NCBI GenBank assembly: GCA_951213105.1
Contig: OX578133.1
Coordinates: 139,958,813 to 140,022,812, forward strand
Direction of reading: 5' to 3'
Length of the DNA: 64,000 nucleotides
From: Amaurobius ferox
Taxonomy: Eukaryota; Arthropoda; Arachnida; Araneae; Amaurobiidae
This document shows, one piece after another, positions 1 to 11,300 of this stretch. The first letter of the stretch is position 1. Each line of letters begins with the position of its first letter. The position numbers and the translations under genes are program-made. Below the pieces are notes generated by a model. It worked only from the letters and a program-made list of their open reading frames with translations, did no database searches and was not told the origin of the DNA.

Positions 1-203
1 GTGTTTTCGTAGGGGTATTTATGTATTTGCAATTGCCAAAATAAACAGCACCATAAAAGATAAACTTTTAAAATACGACTGTTTACAATAATTTAAATAA
101 ACTTTAAACATCAATTCTTTCATAATTTTAATACATACTGCTTGCTCACAAAACAATCTTCGTTTAATAACATGTGAATTGGGAAATATATATACATACA
201 TAC

Positions 204-243
<40 letters not shown>

Positions 244-380
244 TTTAGATACTATAGCTTACAAAATTATGAAAGATACTATGCAGAAATTATTTTAAAG
301 TTATTAAGTAAATGGAATGAAAATGCAAAATACATTTAATTTATTGCGCAAATGCAGCTCATAAATAAAATGATTTCAAT
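1..380. other. AT-rich flank with TA microsatellite
   Basis: No gene is recognisable. A TA-rich microsatellite occupies about 190-238. This is the left flank of the head-to-head Naiad insertion, whose homology stops at about 381. Short ORFs here have AT-biased composition and no motif. Confidence 0.5.
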
Positions 381-2082
381 AATAATAGAAGTTTGAAAAT
401 CCAATGAACGAAAAGTAAGAAGATGTAACACGATAAACCTAACTTTTTAAAAACACCCACAGAATAAAATATAATACAGCAAATCATCAATCAAATGGAT
501 TAAAAATACAAAACACTAGCTATCAAGTTACAGAAAATCAACCAAATTAAAAGGTATGGAAACAAAAAAAGAAAAACTTAAACTAAATTCACCTATCTAA
601 CTGGCGTACAAAACAAATGCAAAAATCAATTAATCCTCAAGCATATGGAAAAAATAAAAAAATTAATATCGAATCAACAAGTCAATGAAAAATATAATAC
701 AAAGGTATGGAATCGAAATAAGTATAACAAACTAAATCAAGCACAAACGCCTTACACGTGGACGAGGCTCTAAGCCTAAATCATGAATTGTTAACCTCTA
801 CAAAAATCTAATCATGTCCAAGTTTTTTGTAGAAGCAAACTCAAAAATGTATGTTTCTGAAGAAATAGATAGATTAAATCTATGAACTATTTCTACTTGG
901 ACGACATACATAAAGATGGAATAAAAAAGAAAAAATGAATACCTGGAAAAAGCACAGCGTGTGTACAGACGATTCATTACAGGGATCGAGGGAACACTGA
1001 TAGAAGAGACCAGTGTTGCCATTCGTAAAGAAAAAATAAAAAACCATTTACTGTTGCCATTCATAAGAATTGAAAAACTGTGAAGCGAAATGTAAAGAAA
1101 AAGTATTAATATACAAAAAGAGCTACTAAAAAGAGGGGCAAATAAAGGTAATGCTGAAGTGGGAAGTGAATGAAAAAAAAAAATGGAGATGACTGGCTAA
1201 TATAAGATACTATGAATAGAATTATATGATACTATGGAAAGAATTATAAAAATCCAGCTATTTTAAATTTTTTAACAATACTATTTACTAAATAAGTGGG
1301 ATATTTATATAAATTACTAGTAATTTTGAGATTATTGATATGCATAGCATGAAATTTTTTATCAGATAATCTATAAATTCTAAAAAGCTGATTGAGTATA
1401 ATATTTCTAAACAATTGAATCGAGTTACAGGAATTAAAAGGTAAGATTTTATTAATATTAAAATTATAAAAGTCTTTTTTATCATATAAATTTGTAACAA
1501 TTCTATTAGAAGGATCAATAAAAAGATTTAAATCCAAAAAATTAACATTTTTATTAATAGTAGCTTCATTAGGTATTAATTCCAAATTGTCTGGATAGTA
1601 ATCTATATCTATGAGATAATTTTCTGTATGTACTAAGCAAATCAGATCATCAACATATCTGTAAAAAGTATAATCTATTGAAGTAAATGACATTTCATAA
1701 TGATAAAGGTATAAATTAGCTAGCATACTGCTACTACAGCCACCCTGTGGAACTCCTGAGACTTGTAAGTATAATTTATTTCCTTGAAAAATATAATTAT
1801 TGAAAATAACAAAGTGAAGAAGTTTAGGAAAATTTTTAAATTTAATTTGATTTGAAAGAGGTGTAATATAAGCATTATATAGAGCTAAAATTACATCATA
1901 TAGATCAGATATCTTAATATTATTAAAAAGATCTTTAAAATCAAAAGTTTGAAATCCTATTATTTTTCTAAGAGATGTTAATTTATTCTTTAATTCTTTA
2001 CTATTATTTAGAATATGGTAGTTATTGCTAGTCTGGCTTAAACTATTATTTATTAGATTTAAAGAATTTAGTAATAATTTAC
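381..2082 (-). mobile_element. Naiad-type Penelope-like retrotransposon, 5'-truncated copy
   Basis: On the minus strand this copy holds the reverse transcriptase core and C-terminus (2082 down to 1244), then about 860 bp of 3' untranslated sequence ending near 381. Its 3' 1.03 kb (381-1413) is repeated in inverted orientation at 2083-3121 at nearly full identity. The segment 1414-2082 is unique to this copy. The 5' part of the element (endonuclease, CxC domain, RT fingers) is missing, so this is a 5'-truncated insertion. Assignment to the Naiad clade rests on close resemblance of its RT to the decayed element at 25.2-27.8 kb, which still shows the permuted N-terminal GIY-YIG and CxC regions. 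Confidence 0.8.
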
Positions 2083-2104
2083 TGTTTAGAAATATTATAC
2101 TCAA
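1244..2104 (-). pseudogene. Reverse transcriptase C-terminal part, Penelope-like (Naiad type), 5'-truncated
   Basis: This open frame encodes the catalytic half of a Penelope-like reverse transcriptase, which copies element RNA into DNA at the target site. Visible motifs in order are motif A (TFDFKDLF, near 1925-1945), motif B (SGVPQGGCSS, near 1740-1760), motif C with the catalytic YRYVDD (near 1645-1660), and a following NFLDLNL block typical of motif D/E. The thumb and C-terminus follow and end at a TAA at 1244-1246. The frame is open and catalytic residues are intact, but it has no native start: real homology begins at 2082, and the first few codons (2083-2104) are read from the oppositely oriented neighbouring copy. 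It is therefore a fragment, not a working gene. Low divergence from the inverted arm suggests recent activity. Confidence 0.85.
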
Positions 2105-2252
2105 TCAGCTTTTTAGAATTTATAGATTATCTGATAAAAAATTTCATGCTATGCATATCAATAATCTCAAAATTACTAGTAATTTATATAAATATCCCAC
2201 TTATTTAGTAAATAGTATTGTTAAAAAATTTAAAATAGTTGGATTTTTATAA
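2083..2252 (+). pseudogene. Reverse transcriptase C-terminal tail (Naiad type), fragment
   Basis: The last ~57 residues of the same RT encoded at 1244-2082 on the other strand, beginning at LFRNII and ending FKIVGFL before the stop. It lacks all catalytic motifs. The upstream codons in this frame (2025-2082) are antisense to the other copy and are not part of the protein. The 88-residue open frame further downstream (2438-2704), mirrored at 798-1064, lies in the untranslated region and I do not consider it coding. Confidence 0.8.
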
Positions 2253-3121
2253 TTCTTTCCATAGTATCATATAATTCTATTCATAGTATCTTATATTAGC
2301 CAGTCATCTCCATTTTTTTTTTTTTTTTTCATTCACTTCCCACTTCAGCATTACCTTTATTTGCCCCTCTTTTTAGTAGCTCTTTTTGTATATTAATACT
2401 TTTTCTTTACATTTCGCTTCACAGTTTTTCAATTCTTATGAATGGCAACAGTAAATGGTTTTTTATTTTTTCTTTACGAATGGCAACACTGGTCTCTTCT
2501 ATCAGTGTTCCCTCGATCCCTGTAATGAATCGTCTGTACACACGCTGTGCTTTTTCCAGGTATTCATTTTTTCTTTTTTATTCCATCTTTATGTATGTCG
2601 TCCAAGTAGAAATAGTTCATAGATTTAATCTATCTATTTCTTCAGAAACATACATTTTTGAGTTTGCTTCTACAAAAAACTTGGACATGATTAGATTTTT
2701 GTAGAGGTTAACAATTCATGATTTAGGCTTAGAGCCTCGTCCACGTGTAAGGCGTTTGTGCTTGATTTAGTTTGTTATACTTATTTCGATTCCATACCTT
2801 TGTATTATATTTTTCATTGACTTGTTGATTCGATATTAATTTTTTTATTTTTTCCATATGCTTGAGGATTAATTGATTTTTACATTTGTTTTGTACGCCA
2901 GTTAGATAGTTGAATTTAGTTTAAGTTTTTCTTTTTTTGTTTCCATACCTTTTAATTTGGTTGATTTTCTGTAACTTGATAGCTAGTGTTTTGTATTTTT
3001 AATCCATTTGATTGATGATTTGCTGTATTATATTTTATTCTGTGGGTGTTTTTAAAAAGTTAGGTTTATCGTGTTACATCTTCTTACTTTTCGTTCATTG
3101 GATTTTCAAACTTCTATTATT
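2083..3121 (+). mobile_element. Naiad-type Penelope-like retrotransposon, short 5'-truncated copy
   Basis: This plus-strand copy starts abruptly inside the RT C-terminus at 2083, directly abutting the minus-strand copy 5' to 5'. It keeps the last ~57 codons (to 2252) and the T-rich 3' untranslated region. It ends at about 3121 in a TA microsatellite (3121-3139). Penelope-like elements are known for inverted or tandem compound insertions and a preference for microsatellites, which fits. Visible differences from the other arm are few: the length of the T run near 2312-2330 and single substitutions such as Ala/Val near the C-terminus. Confidence 0.8.
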
Positions 3122-3140
3122 ATATATATATATATATATC
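3122..3140. repeat. TA microsatellite at Naiad 3' end
   Basis: Short run of TA dinucleotides immediately following the 3' end of the plus-strand Naiad copy; a plausible target or priming microsatellite for that insertion. Confidence 0.7.
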
Positions 3141-5595
3141 ACAATTTAATGCATTACATTGCGAAAAAATAAAAACAATACTAATTTCAACATATGTCTA
3201 ATCATATTTGACGATCATCATTGCCACATGAATAAATAATATGGTTTCTTAAAAGCTCAATTGGTTTCATTTTAGATCCTAAAAAAATAAAGCCATACTC
3301 GATGGTTTTAATGAATGGATATCTTCAAAAAATGGGCAGTTGGACATACACATTTAACCGAAGTGTTTGTCCCTCAAAGATAACAATAAACAATAAGCTT
3401 TACCATATGTCACGTCACCTGTTATTTAACTATTTAAAGATTATGTTAATTTCAAATTACATTTCACGTATTAAAATATTAAATGGCAACAAGGGATTTT
3501 CTTTTAATGAGTATGACTCCATTCAAGATGTCATTTTCTCCCATAAGAAACAATGGAATAAAAATATAAAATTGCTTCTAACATTTTTAATTTTAACAAA
3601 TTTAATTTGGCCCTACAAATTTGTCTCTAGATGCTATATATTCAATTTTGTAAAAATCAACCTGATTGTTTTTGCGGTGTTGCATGTGGACGGACAGATT
3701 GTCAAACCTCTTACTAGAAGCAAAAAAGTGCTTAACTGAACATTCATCACCAACCGTGTGGACCATCGTTTCGTGACCACTCGTCAGCACGGGTGCAGCC
3801 AATTAGATGATAAGTAAGCACAAAACTCCTTAAAGCACGGTTTTTAGAATTTTTCTGTTGTAAGTATTGTAACTTCGAATCTAATAATGATTGGGGACGT
3901 TATTAGCCCCGTCCATTGTTAATAAAATTCTAAGTGCTCAGGAATACAGTGAAGCCACACGGGCCCCTCATTTTGCCTTAACTGTTCTGTTCTATAGTGG
4001 TCACGATGGTCAGACACTTTCATACGACATGCGCGCCCTTAGAACTTTTTCAAGTGAGGAAGGACAAACTCAAAGATAAGACACGGTCAACTAGCTTGAT
4101 GTCCGCCTTTGGTACCAGGGGGCAAATATCCCCCTTGACCTTCATTATGGGTGCTCATTCATACAAATAAATTGCGGACAAGTTAAATTTGCTTTCCAGC
4201 AGGGCCGCCCATAAGTGGGGACGGACACCACTGGAGTGGGGGCCAGGCTTCGGAGAGCAATAATAATTTTTTGAGGAAGGAGAAGACATGAAATATTTAC
4301 AAAGAGGGAAAATCAAATATAAAGGGGGGGGGGGGAGGGGCGAGATAGCTATTACGGGAGGCAGGGCCACCCATACATCTAAGTTGCTTTATATATTTAT
4401 ACAATAATTTATAAATGTTTTCGCTAAATTTGCAATCAAAGAGCCATAAAACAAGGATACATTTTAGTGTATTTTCTAGCACTTTGAATGCATAGACAAG
4501 CCCTTCAGCTTAGCACCCTATCTAGCTAGCAATGTTGGAAATCGCTACACTAATTTATTCAAAAGGTAAAACGCAAATCTTAAGACATATGAAAGAAAGT
4601 AACACGAGATTTTATTTATATTTGTAGCACCCGCGTGGGCGGAATAATCGTCATTGCAGCATGAAATAAAGGGAAAATGCCGCCTGAGGGGGAGCAAGCA
4701 ATCTTACTTCGGCAAAAACTTTCACTAAAAAATAAATAATACGATCAAAATATTTATTTATACACTTTTATAATGCTTCTTAGATTTTCTTCCGAGCAAT
4801 TTCTCGCTCGAACGGAGGCTTTCTTTGAGTTCCGAAGCAGGTCACGACTCTCGATTTCGGCGAGGAGTCAAGCTTCAGAGGAACAAGGTTTGTGTGCTAG
4901 TCCCGTCATCGTACGATTCGCGAATCAAAAAGGGGGGCACTAGTATATAGTCTTTCATAATCTTACCCTAGGACCGATTCCATCGTTCAGGGGGCATATG
5001 CAGGTGACGATCGTATAAGGGTTGGTTGACCTTGTACGGGATTAAACCTAGTATTTGACCTTCGTCTAGGTGACTCTTTACCATTACAAACTGTTATTCT
5101 TGGTCTTAGAGACTATGATAATTATTTTACTATGCAACTGTCAAACATAACTAAATACAATAACACTATATAGATAGAAGGACAATATATATAAGTGCTT
5201 AACGTATTTTAGTCTTTTCAAAAACCCCTCCCCTCGGTTACCCAGAGACTGAATCTTTGCACATTTATAGTCTTGTCTACGCAACAACGTCTTGTCTACG
5301 AACTAAACGAAGTGCTTTTCGATTTCTTTCTCCCCTGAGTAAAACAAAACGAGGGGGGGGGGAGTGGTTATTAAGGCCTTTTCAGACCCCCCCCCCCCCC
5401 TAGAAGCCTTTCTGTGACCTACTATGCTGAAAATTGCGTACCTGCAGTATAAGACCACTGGATAGAACCTAATTAAGGCAAACGCGACTATTTTCGACGC
5501 TAAGCGCCATACACTGTCAAACAAAGTCAAACTTAAAATTAAAATACTTTCGTTAAAAGCAGCATACAATATAAAATTAGACAGGTTTAAAAAAA
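3141..5595. other. Unassigned region with GC-rich patches
   Basis: No recognisable gene. A 145-codon open frame at 3302-3739 (+) has no motif I recognise and is antisense to another open stretch, so I do not call it. From about 3880 to 5090 the sequence is noticeably more GC-rich than its surroundings, with homopolymers: G12 at 4324-4335, G10 at 5353-5362 and C14 at 5387-5400. The phrase GGGCCGCCCATA near 4203 recurs as GGGCCACCCATA near 4364. No transposon ends were identified. Confidence 0.3.
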
Positions 5596-6237
5596 AAAGA
5601 TCAATCATGCATAAAGAATTGATTATGAAACACTTTCCAACTGCAATGCAAGTTTATTTAAACATCTCTAATATGCGATACATTCAGCGGTGATATTTTA
5701 AAAATTATCACAATACTACAATAATTTATTATATTTGAAAACTTCATCGAAAATAAATGAACTTTATTCAAATAACGTCATCGAAATAAAATCGTCTGGC
5801 TCTCTATATAAAAGTAGTGAATATTTAATTCATAAACTTTTTCACATTCATTTCAATCAGTGGCGATATTTTTTCATTATCACACTACTACAATAATTTA
5901 TTTTACTTAAAAACTTAAAACCATGGAGGTAAAAGTACTTTCTAACTCCATGCTTAAAACTTCATCGAAAAAGCAATACTATAGAATCGTCTGCTTTTCC
6001 ATGTAAAATCAATAAATGTTTCATTCATATCAGCTATATTGCAGACTACAGAGCTAAATAATTTTGCGTTAAAGAAATTCAGCAATTCTTATACAATTCA
6101 TCTTAGAGCTTGATGTGTTTACATTCTCCAAACGTGAAAATTAGGCTTCGTTGTAGAAATGATCAAAGTTGGATGATCATTTAAACTAAAAACTATTGTA
6201 GTTGCGTTGGCGCAGTATATAGATGCACAGAAAAAAA
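5596..6237 (+). repeat. Rep-A copy, 3'-truncated
   Basis: Starts with the family 5' signature (AAGATCAATCATG, then a hairpin-forming CATTGATTATGAAACACTTT) and runs to the GATGCACAGAA segment, where it breaks off against the next copy at 6241. No coding capacity. Rep-A is an unclassified family; see 6241-7510 for the full-length form. Confidence 0.7.
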
Positions 6238-6240
6238 CAA

Positions 6241-7510
6241 AACAAGAAAGATCAATCATGCTTAAAGCATTGATTATGAAACACATTCCAACTTCAATGC
6301 AATTTTATTTAAAAAAGTCGAAAATGCAATACATTCCTCGGTAATATTTTAAAACTTATCACAATACTACATTGATTTATTATATTTGAAAACTTAAACC
6401 TTCGTCGAAAAAAATTAAACTTCATTCAAATGACGGAATTGAAATATAAATTGCCTGGTTTAAATATCTCTAAAATGCAATACATTCCACGGTAATATTT
6501 TTAAAACTATCATAATACTACGATAATTTATTATATTTGAAAACTTCATCGAAAAAATAACACGCCTGGATCTCTCTATAAAAGCAGGATTTCATTCATA
6601 ACTTTCTCTCATTCATTTCATTCATCACAATACTATAATAATTTATTTTATTTAAAAATTAAGACCATGGAGCTACAATTCATAAACTCTATGCTTAAAA
6701 CTTCATCGAAAAAAATCGTCCTTCTGTTCATAAAATCAATTAATATTTCATTCATATCAGCCATGCAGACTCCATGGACTGAATTATTTTGTGTTAAAGA
6801 AATACAGTAATTCTAATATACAACTCATTCTACATATTTTGCTGTTTACATTTTACATAGGTGAAAAATAGGCTTAGTTGTAGAAATAATCAAATTTGAA
6901 TGAGAATTTAAACTCAAATATATTGTCATTGTGTTGTTTTAGTATGTAGATGCACAGAATTTAAGCAGAAATAAAGTAGTTTTAGGACGGATACAACACT
7001 CAATATGAATTAAAAAGAACTTTAAAAAATGACGATTTTGAAACAAGATGGATGCCATATATCATTTTGAAGTGGGTCATGTGATCGTTTCATATCATGG
7101 TCACGTGATCGTTTCATATAAGATGTGTAATTATTATTTTAATTTTTATTTAAAAAACTACTGAATATATTTCGCTGAATTCTTTTTTATATATTTTATG
7201 GAACAATTTGACTATTACCTAAAATTTTCGAAGCAATTTGTGAATTTTAAATCCGCTTAAAAAATGTTTGAAAAATTAGGTCCCATAGGGCTCAATGTAT
7301 TTCATTTTTTCAACCCGGGTTCAATCCAAAACTAATTGGGTGATATTATTCATTTATATTCCCATAGGTCCTACAGACCGTCTGAACAACATACTAAAAT
7401 TTAATTTTGATTAAGTCATTTTTACGGCAGTTATCGTGCTAACGGACAGACAGACAGACAGACAGAATGAACAAAGTCATAAACACTTTTCAACTTTGTT
7501 GTAAAGTGTT
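6241..7510 (+). repeat. Rep-A copy, full length (~1.27 kb)
   Basis: Reference copy of the commonest repeat in the window. It opens with ACAAGAAAGATCAATCATG and a hairpin around CATGCTTAAAGCATTGAT. It then has AT-rich blocks, an internal GGTCACGTGATC, a strongly conserved CCCGGGTTCAATCC, a (CAGA)n microsatellite near 7447-7466, and a terminal hairpin in which AACACTTTTCAAC pairs with GTTGTAAAGTGTT around a TTT loop. No ORF is conserved between copies, so it is non-autonomous. Class is unknown: there is no CTRR end expected of a Helitron, no clear target duplication and no poly-A tail. It recurs at least 12 more times in this window. Confidence 0.75.
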
Positions 7511-8097
7511 AATAAAACGGTTTTAGGACGGATGCAACACTAAATATAAATTAAAAAGAACTTTAAAAATCATGATTTTAACATAAGATGGATGCCATAT
7601 TTTATTTTGAAGTGGGTCACGTGATCTCTTCATATAATATGGGTGCAATTATTATTTTAATTTTTATTTAAACAAGAAAGATCAATCATGCATAAGCATT
7701 GATTATGAAACACTTTCCAACTGAAATGTAATTTCATTTAAAAATTTCTAAAATGTGATTCATTCAGTGGTAATATCTTTTACATTATCACAGTACTACA
7801 GTAATTTATTATACTTAAATATTTAAAACTGTATCGAAATATAAATCATCTGATTCTTTATGCAAAATCAATGAATATTTCATTCATATAACTTGTATTC
7901 CAGACTCCAGAGCTAAATAATTTTGTGTGAAAAAAATTCAGCAATTCTTATGTAATTCATCTTACAATCGCTTGAGATATTTGCATTCTGCATATGTTAA
8001 AATTAGGCTTCCTTGAAGAAATAATAAAAGTTTAGGGATCATTTAAAATCACAACTATTGTAATTGCATAGGCACGGAATTTAGATACACAGATAAT
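7511..8097 (+). repeat. Rep-A fragments (internal piece, then 5' part)
   Basis: 7511-7671 is an internal Rep-A fragment (GGACGGATGCAACAC ... TTTTTATTT). At 7672 a new copy begins with ACAAGAAAGATCAATCATG and continues to about 8097, where a Rep-B copy follows. This gives a partial tandem arrangement of the family. Confidence 0.65.
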
Positions 8098-8958
8098 ACA
8101 CAGATAATATATATGTGTATGTGTATGTACTCAAAGTATTGGAATCGTGCCGAAGATCGGAACTCGAATTTTCAAAGGATCTACACGTTTTGGGACTTCT
8201 AGAACACGAAAAAACTACTTTTAGGAAGACGTCTGTGTGTGTAAGGGTGTATCTGTGTATGTTTCTGTGTGTCTGTGTGGATATTACATCCACTCTAATT
8301 GAAAAACTAATGGACCGAATTTCATACAATTTGGTAGGTATGTTTTTTGTGGGAAATCCTGATGTTCATTAGATTATAGAACGATTCGTAATAAAAGAAT
8401 CTGCCTTCTTTGCGAAATGGCCGCAGAAATTGCCTTTATCCACTCTAGCTAAAAACTAATGAACCAAATTTAACAAAATTTGGAGTATAATATTTCAATA
8501 ACCTACAAGTGATTTATATACCAAATTTAACAAAATTTTGTATATAAATCATTTGTAGGTTATTCTACTACGATTCGGGAAAAAGGAACGGGCTATTTTT
8601 GCGAAATGGCCAGCAAAAATCGTTATATATAAAAATAAAAGACTACGTGTGCTCAATTATATCAATTAAATTCCTATTTTATATGTGATTTTTGACAACA
8701 AAAAGAATAAGACTAACCCCATTACTCTAGGACTAGCCGTTCTTGAGATATTCTAGTTTTTTCGCGTTTTCGCTACGCCACCTTTGACAATAAGTCCAGC
8801 TATCAAATGAGAACCAAATTTAAGTTTAACGTGTAAATTCAATGTCATTTAAAATGCTTATGTTGTGCAGATAAACTCAAATTATCATTGAATAAATAAA
8901 GAGAACGAATATGAGTCTGCAGTGAAAGACATGTGCTGTCCACATCAGAATTTTTAAC
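8098..8958 (+). repeat. Rep-B copy (short subfamily)
   Basis: Begins near 8098 with TATATATGTG then AAAGTATTGGAATCG, followed by a CGAATTTTC block, a GTGTGTCTGTGTG microsatellite-like stretch and repeated 'AAAAACTAATGGACCGAATTT' type modules. It ends in ACATGTGCTGTCCACATCAG with a following T run. Related copies lie at 15405-16282, 32090-33320, 49015-50268 and 54250-54935. The 85-codon open frame at 8115-8372 lies in repeat sequence and is not a gene. A 25-bp inverted repeat sits at 8497-8564. Confidence 0.6.
8497..8564. repeat. Perfect-like hairpin (25-bp arms)
   Basis: Arms at 8497-8521 and 8540-8564 are reverse complements with about one mismatch, separated by an 18-base spacer. It is capable of cruciform or hairpin formation inside the Rep-B copy. 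Confidence 0.75.
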
Positions 8959-9339
8959 AATATTACACCAATGATTTATAGAAGTGAACGGGGATTATTT
9001 TCAGGCCATTTCGAAAAAAAATGTATGATCTATATTTAAAGATCCATCAAATTTTTGTCGAATAAAATGTTCAACAAATTTAAGCTGTGTACCAAATTTT
9101 AACTCTCTAGGACGTAGGAAAGTGCATTTAAAATGCCATCAATTAAATTTATCAAGAAGAGTTATATAAAATTTAAAAAAAATGAAAAATTGTTATCTAC
9201 CAAATTTATTTTAAAATATGAAGCCACTCCCATATGCAAAACGTTTAAACAAATGGAGAGATATTTATTATATAATATCTCTTTTCTTTCTGGAAGATAT
9301 CCCAAAGTCAGAATTTAAATGAATTTGTTTTTTTCCCTA
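8959..9339. other. Unassigned AT-rich stretch
   Basis: Contains an inverted scrap of Rep-B (GGCCATTTCG near 9003). The small open frame at 9133-9318 has no recognisable motif. Nothing else is supported. Confidence 0.3.
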
Positions 9340-9729
9340 TATTAAATAATTTTTTTAATTAAAAAACTACTTAACATATTTTACTGAATTTTTTTTTATA
9401 TATTCTATGGGATAATGTGAATATTTCCTAAAAATTTCGAAGCAATTCGTGAATTTTAAATTTACTTAAAAAATGTTTGAAAAATTAGGTCCCATAGGGT
9501 TCAATGTATTTCATTTTTTCAACCCGGGTTCAATAAAAAACTAATTGGGTGATATTATTTATTTATATTCCCATAGGTCCTACAGACCGTCTGAACAACA
9601 TACTAAAATTTCATTTTGATAAACTCATTTTTACGGCAGTTATCGTGCTAACGGACAGACAGACAGACAGACAGACAGACAGAATGAACAAAGTCATAAA
9701 CACTTTTCAACTTTGTTGTAAAGTGTTAA
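9340..9729 (+). repeat. Rep-A 3' half
   Basis: Covers the 3' half of Rep-A, including the CCCGGGTTCAAT block, an expanded (CAGA)n run near 9655-9682 and the terminal hairpin. The 82-codon open frame at 9549-9797 translates this repeat and is not a gene. Confidence 0.7.
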
Positions 9730-10091
9730 AAATTACCGAACCCTTTTTGCTGAAATTTTTATTATATTTCTTATGGGATAATTTGAATATTTCCTAAAAT
9801 TTTCGAAGCAGCGAACTTTAAATTCGCTTAAAAAATGCTTGAAAAATTAGGTCCCATAGGGTTCAATGTATTTCATTTTTTCAACCCGGGTTCAATCCAA
9901 AACTAATTGGGTGGTATTATTCATTTACATTCCCATATGTCCCACAGATCGTCTCAACAAACAACCTACTAAAATTTCATTTTGATAAATTCATTTTTAC
10001 GACAGTTATCGTGCAAACGGACAGACAGACAGACAGACAGATAGAATGAACAGAGTCATAAACACTTTTCAACTATGTTGCAAAAGTGTTA
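9730..10091 (+). repeat. Rep-A 3' half, second in tandem
   Basis: Immediately repeats the 3' half of Rep-A, with CCCGGGTTCAATCC near 9885, (CAGA)n near 10018-10041 and a terminal hairpin with slight changes. The direct adjacency to the preceding 3' half suggests tandem duplication of the 3' portion or repeated insertion at the same site. Confidence 0.7.
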
Positions 10092-11300
10092 AAAAGAGTC
10101 TTGTTCGTCAGGACACACAAGAAGCGCAACCTTCACTTGTGAGTGCGCATTTCGTACACTCACGACATTTGTATGTTTATGTCACAATTTCCTTTACAAA
10201 CACACACACAGGGCAGAGGGAAAAAAAAAACTAGGGATCCAAAGCTTAATTTTGAACATCATATCATACTGCTTAGATTAATTGTATTAAAATATCCATT
10301 ATTTATTGTATGAAAAGATATAAAGCCGGCAATTAAAGAACACCATTGAAAGAGCTGTAGGTTTACAATACATATGCAACTAACAGTAATGAATAATCAA
10401 ATAGTAGTACTTATCTATCAGTACAAAGTACTAATTTTCTAATCTTCCAATACAATGTACTTATTAAGCAAGATCAAATGTTTGAATAGGTGAATAACTG
10501 CTGTATATACCCTCAAAATAGAGAAAGGTGCAACATTATTATTTCTGATTCTTTATTAAATCTAGTATAAATAATTTTCGTTTTGCCAAATATTAAGAAG
10601 TAAAAAGAATGACAGTCCTAAAATAAGTGGTTTGGCAAGCAGATCATGAACACGTTTATGTGAAAGAAAGTAAATTTACATCGAAATAAAAAAGAGCTAA
10701 AAAGTAAAATAATAGCGAACAAAATAAATAGGAAACAACGCCCAAGCAAGGGTTTTTAAATAATCCGATTTAACGACCAATGTGTAAGTCAAAGCACCGA
10801 ACAAAATATGCCAGGCTCAACCGAAAACAGTTACATGCATGTATTCATGTTGTTGAGTCACGCGACATCGCCCTTCGTCAAAATTAGAATCATAAACTAA
10901 GCAGTACGATACTTGGTAGCGTTGTGTTGAAGATTTAATGTTCATTTATTTCCCATAAAAATATATCTTTTACCCCGTGATTTATTTTTATGGAATGACG
11001 CCTGGAAACGCTAATGTAGAAAACGTTACAAAACTAAAACAAATTTCATTTCAAGTAAACTAACGACAGATTAGTCTCTGGTCTGCCAGACTGACTATTA
11101 AAAAGAACTTACGGTGTGTTTAAAGAAACTAGTTCTCTTTTAAAACGACGCTTTCAATTACATAAATTGTTATACATGTATGTAAAGGGAAAGTAGTGAT
11201 AGAACGAAAAATTCGACTTTCGCATTTTAATGGGTTTATACGTTTTAAGGATCTCTGAATATAAATCAACTATTATTTCAGTTTATACATTTTTAACATT
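10092..11300. other. No recognisable feature
   Basis: AT-rich sequence with only short, motif-free open frames. I see no transposon ends, tRNA-like boxes or coding signatures. Confidence 0.3.

Noticed and set aside
798..1064. 88-codon open frame, present identically at 2438-2704 on the other strand
   Set aside because: It lies in the 3' untranslated region of the duplicated Naiad copies. The identity is due to the inverted arms, and the peptide has no retroelement motif.
3302..3739. 145-codon open frame as a membrane protein gene
   Set aside because: Hydrophobic and AT-biased composition with an opposing open frame at 3602-3802. There is no motif or homologous copy in the window.
6241..7510. 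Rep-A as a Helitron, on the basis of its 3' hairpin
   Set aside because: No 5' TC / 3' CTRR ends, and the hairpin is directly followed by varied sequence without the AT target signature. Class left open.
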